In this document: positions 38,920 to 49,307 of the stretch, in pieces
How the letters are laid out: every line of letters begins with the position of its first letter
Position numbering within the stretch: position 1 is the first letter of the stretch
Origin: Gammaproteobacteria bacterium
GTDB taxonomy: Bacteria; Pseudomonadota; Gammaproteobacteria; UBA6429; Thiohalophilaceae
Assembly (NCBI GenBank): GCA_024275915.1
Contig: JAJRYG010000094.1
Location: forward strand, 1-58,442
Direction: 5' to 3'
Length of the DNA stretch: 58,442 nucleotides
Translations under genes and position numbers: made by a program
Notes under the pieces: generated by a model
Seen by the model: only the letters and a program-made list of their open reading frames with translations
Database searches by the model: none
Told to the model about the DNA's origin: nothing

Positions 38920-39558
38920 ATGGCCAGAATTATCCTGACACATGAAGGTGCTGTCCTGAAAGAATACGACCTGACCAAGGAGCGAACCACCATTGGTCGC
39001 AAACCGGGCAACGACATAAAACTGGACGATCCCACCGTCAGTGGTCGCCACGCGGTGATCCTCATGTTGCAGAATGCCTATATCGAAGATGCGGGAAGCA
39101 CCAACGGGGTGATTTTGAACGGCAAGAAGATCACCCGCCGTCAGCTCAATCATGGCGATATCATCCGTATCGGCCGACACGAACTCAAATACATCGACGA
39201 CAATGCGGTGGAATTCGAAAGTACCGTGATCATCAGCCCGGAAAAAGCGGCAAGCAAAGCAGGCTCGGCTGCCCCCAAACGCTATGCAGTCACCATCATG
39301 AATGGGCCCAAGGCCGGGGAAAGCATTCCCCTGGCCAAACCCTATACCACGCTGGGCAAACCCGGTGTCCAGGTGGCCGTGGTGGCCCGACGCGGCAAGG
39401 ACTACTATCTGATGCCCATGTCGGGCACCGCGGCATCCAATGAAAATCCACCGAGCCTCAACGGTATTCCCCTCACCGGTCAAAGTCAGCTGCTCAATGA
39501 GGGCGACACCATCGAGGTGGCCGGGGTGACACTGAAATACGGCATGGTCGAAGAATAA
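38920..39558 (+). CDS. FHA-domain protein 1
   Basis: A 212-residue phosphothreonine-reader. The first FHA domain (about 1-100) has the ligand-loop residues in TIGRKPGNDIKLDDPTVSGR and the usual STNGVILNGK. The second half (about 120-205) resembles a degenerate FHA (ESIPLAKPYTTLGKPGVQ and PPSLNGIPLTGQ) without the full Arg/Ser/Asn set. ATG 38920 follows GGGAG; the longer frame from 38839 overlaps the phosphatase. It probably recruits proteins marked by the kinase upstream. Confidence 0.92.
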   Translation: MARIILTHEGAVLKEYDLTKERTTIGRKPGNDIKLDDPTVSGRHAVILMLQNAYIEDAGSTNGVILNGKKITRRQLNHGDIIRIGRHELKYIDDNAVEFESTVIISPEKAASKAGSAAPKRYAVTIMNGPKAGESIPLAKPYTTLGKPGVQVAVVARRGKDYYLMPMSGTAASNENPPSLNGIPLTGQSQLLNEGDTIEVAGVTLKYGMVEE

Positions 39559-39571
39559 GGTGGATTAGAAC

Positions 39572-39928
39572 ATGGCAAAGCTGTTACTCAAGCACGAGGG
39601 ACTCACACTCAATACCCTCGTCCTGGATGAAGACGAGATCACCATTGGGCGCAGTCCGATGAACACGGTGCAACTGGATGATGCGGCCGTCAGCGGCAAC
39701 CACGCCCGGATCACCCGGACTGCCAACGCCTACCTGGAGAAACACTTCGATTATTTTATCGAGGATCTCAAAAGTACCAATGGTACCCAGGTCAACGAGC
39801 AGAAAATTACCCGCCAGTTACTGAAAAATGGTGACGTCATTCTCATCGGAGTGCACGAATTCGTTTTCGACAGCGGTGAGCCTGTGCAGCTGGAGACCAC
39901 CGCCATCTATCTTCCCGACGACAAGTAA
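39572..39928 (+). CDS. FHA-domain protein 2
   Basis: A single FHA domain of 118 residues: TIGRSPMNTVQLDDAAVSGN, HARITRT and STNGTQVNEQKITRQLL. It begins 13 bases after FHA protein 1 and closes the kinase-phosphatase-FHA-FHA operon. It has no extra domain, so it may be a competitor or adaptor for the same phospho-sites. Confidence 0.92.
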   Translation: MAKLLLKHEGLTLNTLVLDEDEITIGRSPMNTVQLDDAAVSGNHARITRTANAYLEKHFDYFIEDLKSTNGTQVNEQKITRQLLKNGDVILIGVHEFVFDSGEPVQLETTAIYLPDDK

Positions 39929-40019
39929 CCGCTCATCGAATCCGTCAGAAAACCTGCGTAAAGCGGCGACAGGTGTTAAAATCGCGTTTTTTCTTCAGAA
40001 CTCCAATTCGAGGTAGCAC

Positions 40020-40766
40020 ATGGCCGGACACAGTAAATGGGCCAATATCCAGCATCGCAAGAAGGCTCAGGATGCCAAGCGTGGCAAACTCTTTACCAAG
40101 CTGATCCGCGAGATCACCGTGGCGGCCCGCATGGGAGGGGGGGATGCCGATTCCAATCCCCGTCTGCGCGCTGCCATCGACAAGGCGCTGGCCGGCAACA
40201 TGACCAAGGACACCATCGAGCGGGCGGTCAAACGCGGAGCCGGCGCGGCCGATGGCGAGAACTACGAAGAAGTGCGCTATGAGGGCTACGGCCCCAACGG
40301 CGTGGCGGTGATGGTGGACTGCCTGACCGACAACCGCAACCGCACAGTTTCCGAAGTGCGTCATGCCTTCACCAAGTCAGGTGGGAATCTGGGCACCGAC
40401 GGTTCCGTGTCTTACCTGTTTGCCAAGATCGGCAGCCTGAGTTTCGCCGCCGGCAGTGACGAGGATCAGATCATGGAAGTGGCGCTGGAAGCCGGCGCCG
40501 ATGACGTGATCACCAATGACGACGGCAGCATCGAGGTACAGACCAGTCCCGAAGCCTTCATGGACGTAAAGGACGCCATGCTCAAGGCGGGTCTGGAGCC
40601 GGAAATGGCCGACATCACCATGCAAGCCTCCACCAGCGTCGATCTGGAACTGGACGATGCCGAAAAGGTCATCCGCCTGGTCGACACCCTGGAAGATCTC
40701 GACGACGTGCAGAACGTCTACACCAATGCCGAGTTCTCCGACGACGTGATGTCCAAACTGCAGTAA
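40020..40766 (+). CDS. yebC: YebC/PmpR family protein
   Basis: A 248-residue protein starting [20 protein letters not shown], the unmistakable YebC signature. Family members have been described as DNA-binding regulators and, more recently, as factors that help ribosomes through proline runs. Three-domain alpha/beta structure; ends [15 protein letters not shown]. It stands before ruvCAB, the usual place in Gammaproteobacteria. TAAAAT at 39977-39982 may be its -10 box. Confidence 0.96.
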   Translation: MAGHSKWANIQHRKKAQDAKRGKLFTKLIREITVAARMGGGDADSNPRLRAAIDKALAGNMTKDTIERAVKRGAGAADGENYEEVRYEGYGPNGVAVMVDCLTDNRNRTVSEVRHAFTKSGGNLGTDGSVSYLFAKIGSLSFAAGSDEDQIMEVALEAGADDVITNDDGSIEVQTSPEAFMDVKDAMLKAGLEPEMADITMQASTSVDLELDDAEKVIRLVDTLEDLDDVQNVYTNAEFSDDVMSKLQ

Positions 40767-40976
40767 TCAAGATATACAAGTGGCAGGCAGAATCAGCAGA
40801 GGGTACCTGGTGCTGACGTACCAGCTGATTCGCTAGGGAGGCATGGGCATGAAAGCGCACAAAAGACAATCGAAGCCATTCCTTCTCCCTCAGGAAGAAG
40901 GCCAGGTTGAGGGGATATTGAGATCAGTGCGTGGTCACCCGATGCCCTCGCATCATCGCCACTTGCTCCAGTCTGG

Positions 40977-40997
40977 TCACTCGTCACTCGTCACTCG
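40977..40997. repeat. Heptamer repeat TCACTCG x3
   Basis: Three tandem TCACTCG units end 13 bases before ruvC; the other strand reads CGAGTGA, the same heptamer family as at 24331 and 57169. Confidence 0.5.
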
Positions 40998-41009
40998 TCC
41001 CTTCTCCCG

Positions 41010-41552
41010 ATGAGAATCCTCGGCATCGACCCCGGTTCGCGGCGCACCGGCTTTGGCATTATCGACATGCAGGACGGGCGGACGGCCTGGGTGGGCAGTG
41101 GCTATATCCGTTTGCAGGGAGACGACCTGGCCATGCGGTTGTGCAGCCTGGTCGAGAGCCTGCAGGAAATCCTCGAAATCCACCGGCCCGAGACGCTGGC
41201 CATCGAACAGGTATTCATGTACCGCAATGCCGACTCGGCGCTCAAGCTGGGTCAGGCACGAGGTGCCGCCATCGGCATCATCGCCAGCCGGGGCCTGCCG
41301 GTGAGTGAATACACCGCCACCCAGATCAAGAAGGCCATCGTCGGCAAGGGCAATGCCCGCAAGGATCAGGTGCAGCACATGGTTACCGCCATGCTCAATC
41401 TGTCGGCCACACCACAGGAAGACGCCGCCGATGCGCTGGCCGTGGCCCTGTGCCATGCCCATACGGCCCGCACCCTGACACGCCTGAATGCGACCCAGGC
41501 CAGCCCGCTGCTCGGCCGTCCAGGTCGTTCCCGGCGTGGCCGTTTACGTTAA
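41010..41552 (+). CDS. ruvC: Holliday junction resolvase RuvC
   Basis: Endonuclease that cuts Holliday junctions symmetrically with RuvAB. The first catalytic aspartate is in RILGIDPGSRRTGFG, the Glu pair in LAIEQVFMYRNADS, and the last Asp region in EDAADALAVALCHAH. 180 residues, normal size, with an Arg-rich tail. It is followed by ruvA after 19 bases. Confidence 0.97.
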   Translation: MRILGIDPGSRRTGFGIIDMQDGRTAWVGSGYIRLQGDDLAMRLCSLVESLQEILEIHRPETLAIEQVFMYRNADSALKLGQARGAAIGIIASRGLPVSEYTATQIKKAIVGKGNARKDQVQHMVTAMLNLSATPQEDAADALAVALCHAHTARTLTRLNATQASPLLGRPGRSRRGRLR

Positions 41553-41571
41553 ATAACCGAACAGAATCATC

Positions 41572-42180
41572 ATGATAGGACGACTCAAAGGAACCCTGCT
41601 GCTCAAATCCCCCCCCCAGCTGTTGCTCGACGTGCAAGGGGTGGGCTACGAGGTGGAAGCCCCCATGTCCACCTTCTACCAGTTGCCCGAGCTGAATCAG
41701 GAAGTGGTGCTGCACACCCACCTGATCGTGCGTGACGACGCCCATATCCTCTGTGGTTTTGCCTCCGAAGGTGAACGCAGCCTGTTTCGCAGCCTGATCC
41801 GGGTCAACGGGGTTGGCGCCAAGCTGGCGCTGGCGATCCTCTCGGGCATGAGCGCCACGGAATTTGCCCAGCGGGTGCAGGAAAACGACGTCACCGGCCT
41901 GACCCGCCTGCCGGGGGTGGGCAAGAAAACCGCCGAGCGCCTGATCATCGAAATGCGTGACAAGCTGGACGCACTGCCGGCACAAGGAGGCAGCCTGCCG
42001 GTATCTGCCAGGGTCGAGGCTGCACTGGCCGATCCGCTCGCCGAGGCGGTCAGCGCCCTGATTGCCCTGGGCTACAAGCCGCCGGAAGCCAGCCGCATGG
42101 TGCAAAGGGTCGACAGCACGGATCTGGGCAGTGAAGCCATTATCCGCGAAGCACTGAAATCCTCCATATCACGCAAGTAG
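41572..42180 (+). CDS. ruvA: Holliday junction DNA helicase subunit RuvA
   Basis: RuvA tetramers hold the four-way junction and load RuvB. The 202 residues show the OB-fold start MIGRLKGTLLLKSP, the helix-hairpin-helix motifs (LIRVNGVGAKLALAILS and LTRLPGVGKKTAERLI) and the flexible linker before the RuvB-binding domain III (DPLAEAVSALIALGYKPPEA). Confidence 0.97.
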   Translation: MIGRLKGTLLLKSPPQLLLDVQGVGYEVEAPMSTFYQLPELNQEVVLHTHLIVRDDAHILCGFASEGERSLFRSLIRVNGVGAKLALAILSGMSATEFAQRVQENDVTGLTRLPGVGKKTAERLIIEMRDKLDALPAQGGSLPVSARVEAALADPLAEAVSALIALGYKPPEASRMVQRVDSTDLGSEAIIREALKSSISRK

Positions 42181-42315
42181 GCCCGGTTTGACCGCCTGCT
42201 GATGCCGGGGAGGGGGGCGTTCTCGCCCGGCGTCACAGTTTGGCACAATAAACTTCCCCATATGTCGCTGCAAGGTTATGCCCGGCGGGCGGATTATCGT
42301 AGAATAACCGCCAAG

Positions 42316-43386
42316 ATGATAAATGATGACCGCCTGATCGCCTCGCAGAACCAGGGCAGTGAAGATGCCCTGGATCGCGCCATTCGCCCGAAAATGCTGG
42401 CCGATTACGTGGGCCAGCCTGCGGTGCGCGAACAGATGGAAATCTTCATCCCGGCCGCCCGCGCCCGTGGCGAAGCCCTGGATCACGTGCTGATCTTCGG
42501 TCCCCCCGGCCTGGGCAAGACCACCCTTTCCCACATCATCGCCAACGAACTGGACGTCAACCTGCGCCACACCTCCGGCCCGGTGCTGGAACGTCCCGGT
42601 GATCTGGCCGCCCTGCTGACCAATCTGGAACCCAACGATGTGCTGTTCGTGGATGAAATCCATCGCCTCAGCCCCGTGGTGGAAGAAATCCTCTATCCGG
42701 CCATGGAGGACTACCAGCTGGACATCATGATTGGTGAAGGCCCGGCTGCCCGGTCCATCAAGCTGGATCTGCCCCCGTTTACCCTTGTGGGCGCCACCAC
42801 CCGCGCCGGCCTGCTGACCTCCCCGCTGCGGGACCGCTTTGGCATCGTGCAACGGCTGGAGTTCTATTCCGATGCGGATCTGATTCACATCGTCAAACGT
42901 TCGGCAGACATCATGGGCGTGGTCATCGACGAGGCCGGTGCCCACGAGATTGCCCGCCGATCACGGGGCACGCCGCGCATCACCAATCGCCTGCTGCGCC
43001 GGGTGCGGGATTACACCGAAGTCAGGTCCAACGGCGAGATCAACGCCGAGGTGGCGCGCAAGGCTCTGGATCTGCTGGATGTGGACGAACGGGGTTTCGA
43101 CATGATGGATCGCAAGCTGCTGCTGGCGATCATGGACAAGTTCGATGGTGGCCCGGTCGGTGTCGACAGCCTGGCAGCGGCCATCGGTGAAGAACGGGGT
43201 ACCATCGAGGATGTGCTGGAACCCTATCTCATCCAGCAGGGTTTCATGATGCGCACGCCCCGTGGTCGCATGGCCACCCGCAATGCCTATCAGCATTTCG
43301 GTTTCAGCCTGCCACCTCAGCTCGAAGCCGAAACGGTGACACCGCTGGATCTGTTTGCCGGGGATGACACCGACAATGGCAAGTAG
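42316..43386 (+). CDS. ruvB: Holliday junction DNA helicase subunit RuvB
   Basis: AAA+ motor that drives branch migration, 356 residues. Walker A is [10 protein letters not shown], Walker [12 protein letters not shown], sensor 1 LVGATTRAG, and the winged-helix end [16 protein letters not shown] start it at ATG 42316 ([14 protein letters not shown]); the longer frame from 42202 runs through the ruvA gap with no support. ybgC follows 18 bases later. Confidence 0.97.
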   Translation: MINDDRLIASQNQGSEDALDRAIRPKMLADYVGQPAVREQMEIFIPAARARGEALDHVLIFGPPGLGKTTLSHIIANELDVNLRHTSGPVLERPGDLAALLTNLEPNDVLFVDEIHRLSPVVEEILYPAMEDYQLDIMIGEGPAARSIKLDLPPFTLVGATTRAGLLTSPLRDRFGIVQRLEFYSDADLIHIVKRSADIMGVVIDEAGAHEIARRSRGTPRITNRLLRRVRDYTEVRSNGEINAEVARKALDLLDVDERGFDMMDRKLLLAIMDKFDGGPVGVDSLAAAIGEERGTIEDVLEPYLIQQGFMMRTPRGRMATRNAYQHFGFSLPPQLEAETVTPLDLFAGDDTDNGK

Positions 43387-43404
43387 AACCAGGGGACGGG
43401 CGGC

Positions 43405-43818
43405 GTGAAAGCATTTCATTGGCCGGTGCGGGTCTATTACGAAGATACCGATGCCGGAGGGGTGGTGTATCACGCCAATTACCTGAACTTCATGGAGCGG
43501 GCGCGCACCGAATGGTTGCGTTCGCTGGGTATCGAGCAGGATGAACTCAGGGCACAGCAGGGTGTCATATTCGTGGTTCGGGCGGTGCAGGTCGATTACC
43601 GCTTGCCGGCCATGTTCAACGACCTGTTACAGATCTCGGCAAGGATAGTTGCCCAGGGCAAGACCAGCCTGACCATCGAACAACAGGTGCTGCGTGAAAA
43701 CGACCAGGCACTGCTGTGTCAGGGTGAGGTGCATGTGGTCTGTCTCAATGCAGAAAAATTCCGGCCCTGCGCCATACCTGCCGGCTTGCTGAAAACAATA
43801 ATCCAGGGGGAAGAATAA
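43405..43818 (+). CDS. ybgC: Tol-Pal-associated acyl-CoA thioesterase YbgC
   Basis: Hot-dog-fold thioesterase of 137 residues, first gene of the tol-pal cluster. The active-site segment is YYEDTDAGGVVYHANYLNF with its Asp, and the oxyanion area is FMERARTEWLRSLG. It starts at GTG 43405. It probably acts on acyl groups in phospholipid metabolism near the membrane. tolQ starts one base after its stop. Confidence 0.95.
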   Translation: MKAFHWPVRVYYEDTDAGGVVYHANYLNFMERARTEWLRSLGIEQDELRAQQGVIFVVRAVQVDYRLPAMFNDLLQISARIVAQGKTSLTIEQQVLRENDQALLCQGEVHVVCLNAEKFRPCAIPAGLLKTIIQGEE

Positions 43819-43819
43819 C

Positions 43820-44511
43820 TTGAACGCAGAGATGTCCATCACCCATCTGATCATGGACGCCAGCCTGGTGGTCAAACTGGTGATGCTGTTGTTACTGGTG
43901 GTTTCCATGTTGTCCTGGACCATCATCTTCATCAAATGGTCGGTGATCAAGAAAGCCCGTGTCGAGGCCGACAAGTTCGAACGGCGGTTCTGGTCCGGTG
44001 CCGACCTGGGCGAGTTGTACAAGAAACTCTCTGCCCGCCGCACCCGACTGGCGGGCATGGAACTGATTTTCGAATCGGGTTTCCGCGAGTTTGCCCACTT
44101 GCGCAAGAACCCCCATGCCGATCCTTCCGTCATGTTGCAGGGTGTGCAACGTGCCATGCGCGTGGCCCTCAACAAGGAAGTGGATCGACTGGAAATGCAC
44201 CTGTCGTTTCTCGCCACCGTCGGCTCGACCAGCCCCTATGTGGGCCTGTTCGGCACCGTATGGGGGATCATGAATTCCTTCATGGCGTTGGGCAACGTCA
44301 AGCAGGCCACCATTTCTTCCGTTGCACCGGGGATTGCAGAAGCCCTGATCGCCACGGCCATGGGGCTGTTTGCCGCCATCCCGGCCGTGATTGCCTATAA
44401 CCGCTACTCCAACGATGTAGAACGATTGATCAGCCGCTACGACATTTTTGCCGAGGAATTTTCCTCCATCCTGCAGCGTCAGTTCCACGCCACAGTCGCA
44501 GGGCAGGCTGA

Positions 44512-44515
<4 letters not shown>
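43820..44515 (+). CDS. tolQ: Tol-Pal system protein TolQ
   Basis: MotA/ExbB-type proton channel subunit, 231 residues, three TM helices. It starts MNAEMSITHLIMDASLVVKL from a TTG at 43820 and contains GSTSPYVGLFGTVWGIMNSF and GIAEALIATAMGLFAAIPAV, the conserved channel helices. It drives TolA with TolR across the inner membrane during division. It overlaps tolR by four bases. Confidence 0.97.
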
Positions 44516-44961
<446 letters not shown>

Positions 44962-44963
44962 CC

Positions 44964-45875
44964 ATGTGGGCCGTGATTCGCAATCACCCGGTGGCGGTGT
45001 TCTTTGCCGTGCTTGCCCACGTGGTATTTCTGGTGCTGTTGTTCGTCAGCTTCGACTTTACGGAAAAATCGAAACTGGCCGGCACGGACAAGCCACAGAT
45101 GGAAATCATCAACGCCACGGCAGTGGATGAAAAAAAGATCCAGAAACGCCTGGACGACATCAAGGCCGCAGAACGCAAAAAGCAGGAAGCGGCGCGCAAG
45201 GCACGCGAAGCAAAGCTGCGGGAAAAGCGCCGCCAGGCACAACTGAAAAAGAAACGCGCCGAGGAACAGCAGCGCAAGGCCGAGGCCAAAAAACGCAAGC
45301 AGCGTGAAGCGGCAGAAAAGAAACGCCTCGCCGAGCTGGAAAAGAAGCGCAAGGAAAAGCAACGCAAACAGCGTGAAGCCGAGCTGAAGAAAAAGCAGGA
45401 ACTGGCCCGCAAGCAGGAAGAACAAAGGAAACGCCAGGAAAAAGAGGAAAGAAAACGGCAGGAGGAACTCAAACGCCAGGAGGAGATCAAGCGTCAGGAA
45501 CAGGAACTGGCGGCAAAACTGCGCGCCGAGCAGGAAGCCCGTGCCGCCGCGGCCCGCCAGGCTGCCTTGCAGAAAAAAACCGGCGAGTACCGGGCGCGGA
45601 TAAAGAATGAAGTGATCCGACACTGGAATATGCCATCGGGCAGCAGCGACACACTCAAAACTGTGGTAAAAGTGCGCATTATTCCCGGTGGGGATGTGGT
45701 CGATGTGCAGATCATCAACAGCAGTGGTGATCCTGCTTTCGATCAGTCGGTGGAAAAGGCCGTGTACCGTGCCGCCCCCCTGCCGGTGCCGCCCATCGAA
45801 TCCGGGCTGTTCGATCATTTCCGGGAAGTTATTTTTAAATTTGCCCCCCACAACCGGGGCAGACGAGACAAGTGA
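44964..45875 (+). CDS. tolA: Tol-Pal system protein TolA
   Basis: Inner-membrane anchored force transmitter of 303 residues. TM near 9-30, then a long Lys/Glu/Ala/Arg helix (about 60-195, KKQEAARKAREAKLREKRR) that spans the periplasm, and a C-terminal domain (about 205-303) that contacts Pal and TolB (EVIRHWNMPSGSSDTLKTVV). The helix is highly repetitive at DNA level, so its copy number is worth verifying in assembly. Confidence 0.95.
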   Translation: MWAVIRNHPVAVFFAVLAHVVFLVLLFVSFDFTEKSKLAGTDKPQMEIINATAVDEKKIQKRLDDIKAAERKKQEAARKAREAKLREKRRQAQLKKKRAEEQQRKAEAKKRKQREAAEKKRLAELEKKRKEKQRKQREAELKKKQELARKQEEQRKRQEKEERKRQEELKRQEEIKRQEQELAAKLRAEQEARAAAARQAALQKKTGEYRARIKNEVIRHWNMPSGSSDTLKTVVKVRIIPGGDVVDVQIINSSGDPAFDQSVEKAVYRAAPLPVPPIESGLFDHFREVIFKFAPHNRGRRDK

Positions 45876-45878
45876 GCA

Positions 45879-47189
45879 ATGATGAAAAAACTGTTTGTTC
45901 TATTGATACCGCTCCTGTTTGTTACCAGCCAGGCACGGGCGGTACTGACCATTGAAATTACCCAGGGTGTGGAAGGCGCGACACCGATTGCCATCGTGCC
46001 ATTTGGCTGGACGGGCAGTGGTGCTCCTCCGGAAGACATGGATCTGATCGTGGCCGCGGATCTGCAGCGCAGCGGGTTTTTCTCGCCCCTGCCGGTGGCA
46101 GACATGGTGGCTACACCGGTGGATTCCCGCCAGGTCAACTTTGCCAACTGGCGGGCGGTGAACGTGGACTACCTGGTGGTTGGGCAGATGAAGGCTCTGC
46201 CCGATGGCACCTATCAGGTACAGTTCCAGTTACTGGATGTACCAAAGGCCGAGCAGCTGGCCGGTTACAGCATTCGCAGCCGCAAGCCGGATCTGCGCCG
46301 TACGGCCCACCAGATCAGTGACATCATCTACAAGACCATTACCGGCAAGCCCGGTGCCTTCGATACCCGCATTGCCTATATCACCTCCACCACCGATCGC
46401 AAGAACAGCAAGGTTTATCGCCTCGCGGTGGCCGATGCCGATGGCCACAATGAAAAAATCATCTACGAGTCGAGCAAGCCCCTGATGTCACCCAGCTGGT
46501 CGCCGGACGGCAAGCAACTGGCATATGTGTCGTTCAGTCGTGGCCGCTCGGAAATCTATATCCAGAATATCCTCAGTGGGCAGACCCGGCGTGTCGCCGC
46601 GTTCAAGGGCATCAACAGTGCGCCGACCTTTTCACCCGATGGCCGCAAGCTGGCCATGACCCTGTCGAAGGATGGCAATCCGGAAATCTACATCATGGAT
46701 TTGTCTACCGGCAAGCTGAAAAGGGTGACACGCAGTTATGCCATCGACACGGAGCCGGCCTGGACACCCGATGGCAAGGCTCTGTACTTCACCTCCGATC
46801 GTGGCGGTTCACCGCAGATCTACCGTATCCCGGTGGTCAGCAGCCCGGCAGGTGTGCGGGCCAAGCGCATTACCTTCGATGGCAATTACAATGCCCGTCC
46901 CGCCATTTCACCCGATGGCCGTTATCTGGCCATGGTGCATCGGGAAGACGGTAGTTTCCGAATCGCCGTGCAGGATCTCAAGGCCGGGCATTATCGCATT
47001 CTCACCAAGACCCGCCTCGATGAGTCGCCGAGTTTCTCTCCCAACGGGGCCATGATCATCTATGCCACCGAGGACAATTACCGTGGTGCGCTGGCGGCGG
47101 TTTCCGTGGATGGCCGTGCCCATCAGCGCCTGCGACTCCAGGCGGGTGATGTGCGTGAACCGGCCTGGTCCCCTTTCAAAACCCGCTAA
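45879..47189 (+). CDS. tolB: Tol-Pal system beta-propeller protein TolB
   Basis: Periplasmic protein of 436 residues with signal peptide MMKKLFVLLIPLLFVTSQAR. An N-terminal domain is followed by the six-bladed propeller, whose repeats show SPSWSPDGKQLAYVSFSRGR-like and EPAWTPDGKALYFTSDRGGS-like strands. It binds Pal and regulates TolA-Pal contact. It starts 3 bases after tolA. Confidence 0.97.
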   Translation: MMKKLFVLLIPLLFVTSQARAVLTIEITQGVEGATPIAIVPFGWTGSGAPPEDMDLIVAADLQRSGFFSPLPVADMVATPVDSRQVNFANWRAVNVDYLVVGQMKALPDGTYQVQFQLLDVPKAEQLAGYSIRSRKPDLRRTAHQISDIIYKTITGKPGAFDTRIAYITSTTDRKNSKVYRLAVADADGHNEKIIYESSKPLMSPSWSPDGKQLAYVSFSRGRSEIYIQNILSGQTRRVAAFKGINSAPTFSPDGRKLAMTLSKDGNPEIYIMDLSTGKLKRVTRSYAIDTEPAWTPDGKALYFTSDRGGSPQIYRIPVVSSPAGVRAKRITFDGNYNARPAISPDGRYLAMVHREDGSFRIAVQDLKAGHYRILTKTRLDESPSFSPNGAMIIYATEDNYRGALAAVSVDGRAHQRLRLQAGDVREPAWSPFKTR

Positions 47190-47225
47190 CGATTTTAAAA
47201 AAGCTTACAAATTAAGGAGCTGAAT

Positions 47226-47786
47226 ATGGGCAAATTTCCGTTATATATCCTCATCGCCGTGCTGGTGCTCGCCATGGGCGGTTGCAAGTTCAGTCCGGTC
47301 AATGACAAGAACAAGGGTGGCAAGGGTGGCAAGTACAGCTCCGACACCGAACAGACGCAAACTGAGGCCGAAAAGGATGCCGATGCCCGCTACGGCATGG
47401 GTGAAGACGAAGCATTGGCCATGAAGGCACTGGAGGATCCCAATAGCCTGCTGTCCAAACGGGTTCTGTATTTCGACCTCGACAGCAGTCAGATCAGTGG
47501 CGAAGCACGGGATATCATCACTGCCCATGCGGAATTTCTCGCCCAGCACCCGGATATTTCCATTATTCTCGAAGGGCATGCTGATGAACGGGGCACTCGC
47601 GAGTATAATCTGGCGCTGGGTGAACGTCGGGCCAAATCGGTTCAGCAGCTGTTTTTGCTGCAGGGCGTGGCACAGAACCAGATCCAGATCATCAGCTTTG
47701 GTGAAGAGCGCCCGGTGGCGCTGGATCACAACGAATCGGCCTGGCGTCTGAATCGCCGGGTAGAAATTCTTTATTCAGGATATTAA
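47226..47786 (+). CDS. pal: Peptidoglycan-associated lipoprotein Pal
   Basis: Outer-membrane lipoprotein of 186 residues. The lipobox LAMGGC places the lipidated cysteine at about residue 19. The OmpA-like domain (about 75-186) contains LYFDLDSSQISGEARDII, EGHADERGTREYNLALGERR and ISFGEERPVALDHNESAWRL, the peptidoglycan-binding motifs. AAGGAG lies 7 bases before the ATG. Confidence 0.97.
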   Translation: MGKFPLYILIAVLVLAMGGCKFSPVNDKNKGGKGGKYSSDTEQTQTEAEKDADARYGMGEDEALAMKALEDPNSLLSKRVLYFDLDSSQISGEARDIITAHAEFLAQHPDISIILEGHADERGTREYNLALGERRAKSVQQLFLLQGVAQNQIQIISFGEERPVALDHNESAWRLNRRVEILYSGY

Positions 47787-47789
47787 TCA

Positions 47790-48638
47790 ATGCAAACCCT
47801 TCCTCGTATTATTGCTCTTTGTGTTCTGCTGGGGCTGACTGGCACGGCTTCTGCGGCCGAGTCGGCAGACAAACCGGCAGCAAAACTCTCCCTCGAAGAC
47901 CGCATGACCCGCATGGAAAACATGCTCTCCAGCCAGGGGCTGGTGGACATCGTGCTGAAACTTGAAAGCCTGCAGAACGAGGTGCAGCGGCTGCGTGGTG
48001 AAATCGAGGTTCAGCATCACACACTCGAAGAACTGAAGAAACGCCAGCGGGATCTGTACGTGGATCTGGATCGCCGTCTGTTGCAGCTGGAACGCAATAC
48101 CCCGGTAGGCAGTTCGTCGCCTTCGGTGGCAGCAGAGGCCGCACCAGCCGGCTCTGCCGGTGGCGCTGCGGCCGGGACGGTTGCGGCCGCCGGCAGTCAG
48201 CCCGCAAGCAAGCCGGCCAGCAAGACCAAACCGGCGCCTCCGGCCAGCAAGACCGAGCAGCAGGCCTACCAGGCGGCTTTCGATCAGTTGCGTGAATTGC
48301 GCTATGACAAGGCCACCGAGCTGTTTCGTGATTTCTTGAACAAGTATCCCAAGGGTCGCTATGCACATATCGCCCAGTACTGGCTGGGTGAAGCCAACTA
48401 TGCGCAACGCAAGTTCGATGAAGCGATTCGGGATTACCAGGGGCTGATTGACAATTACCCCGGCAGCCCCAAGCTGGCCGAAGCCATGCTGAAAATCGGC
48501 TACAGCCAGTACGAGCTGAAAAACTTTGCCGGTGCGCAGGAAACCCTGGAACGCCTGATCCGAACTTATCCGGGTACCACCGAGGCCGGACAGGCACAGA
48601 ACCTGTTGCAGAAAATCCGCATGAGCAGTGGTAACTGA
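47790..48638 (+). CDS. cpoB: Cell division coordinator CpoB (YbgF)
   Basis: Periplasmic protein of 282 residues that links peptidoglycan synthesis and outer-membrane constriction. Signal peptide MQTLPRIIALCVLLGLTGTA; coiled coil about 30-105 (EDRMTRMENMLSSQ onward); an Ala/Ser/Pro/Lys linker; TPR repeats from about 150 (YQAAFDQLRELRYDKATELF, YWLGEANYAQRKFDEAIRDY). It starts 3 bases after pal. Confidence 0.95.
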   Translation: MQTLPRIIALCVLLGLTGTASAAESADKPAAKLSLEDRMTRMENMLSSQGLVDIVLKLESLQNEVQRLRGEIEVQHHTLEELKKRQRDLYVDLDRRLLQLERNTPVGSSSPSVAAEAAPAGSAGGAAAGTVAAAGSQPASKPASKTKPAPPASKTEQQAYQAAFDQLRELRYDKATELFRDFLNKYPKGRYAHIAQYWLGEANYAQRKFDEAIRDYQGLIDNYPGSPKLAEAMLKIGYSQYELKNFAGAQETLERLIRTYPGTTEAGQAQNLLQKIRMSSGN

Positions 48639-48641
48639 TGC

Positions 48642-49307
48642 ATGCCCTCTGATCAGGCGGGCAAGCCCCCGGCGCTGCGCATCACGGAGATCTTCCATTC
48701 CCTGCAGGGAGAGGCAAAAACCGTTGGCTTGCCAACGGTTTTTGTGCGTCTGACCGGCTGTCCCTTGCGTTGTGTCTATTGTGATACCGAATATGCCTTC
48801 AGTGGCGGGCAGAGCCTGACGCTGGATGAGGTGATGGCTAGGGTGGCGGCCTTTGCTCCCCGTTACGTGACGGTGACCGGTGGCGAGCCGCTGGCACAGA
48901 AAAACTGCCTGCCACTGCTGACCCGGCTGTGTGACGCCGACTATGGGGTGTCACTGGAAACCTCCGGGGCACTGGACATCGCCGATGTCGATCCCCGGGT
49001 CAGCCGGGTGATGGATCTCAAGACGCCCGATTCGGGCGAGTCGGGCAGGAATCGTCATGCCAACATCGAACTGTTGCGCGACACGGACCAGCTCAAGTTC
49101 GTACTGGGCAGCCGTGCCGATTATGACTGGGCCTGCCGGCAGCTGGCAGACCACGGGCTGGCACAGCGCTGCGAGGTGCTGTTTTCCCCCGTGCATGGCA
49201 AACTGTCCGCCACCGAGCTGGCAGACTGGATCGTGCAGGACAACCTGCCCGTGCGTTTTCAGATCCAGTTGCACAAATACCTGTGGAACGACGAGGCGGG
49301 GCGCTAA
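48642..49307 (+). CDS. queE: 7-carboxy-7-deazaguanine synthase QueE
   Basis: Radical SAM enzyme that makes 7-carboxy-7-deazaguanine on the path to queuosine. The cluster motif is GCPLRCVYCDTEYAF, with C-x3-C-x2-C; FHSLQGEAKTVGLPTVFVRL is the N-terminal family block and TVTGGEPL the SAM-binding GGE. 221 residues. It starts 3 bases after cpoB, so it belongs to the tol-pal transcript. A GTG or ATG choice is not an issue: ATG 48642 is clear. Confidence 0.95.
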   Translation: MPSDQAGKPPALRITEIFHSLQGEAKTVGLPTVFVRLTGCPLRCVYCDTEYAFSGGQSLTLDEVMARVAAFAPRYVTVTGGEPLAQKNCLPLLTRLCDADYGVSLETSGALDIADVDPRVSRVMDLKTPDSGESGRNRHANIELLRDTDQLKFVLGSRADYDWACRQLADHGLAQRCEVLFSPVHGKLSATELADWIVQDNLPVRFQIQLHKYLWNDEAGR

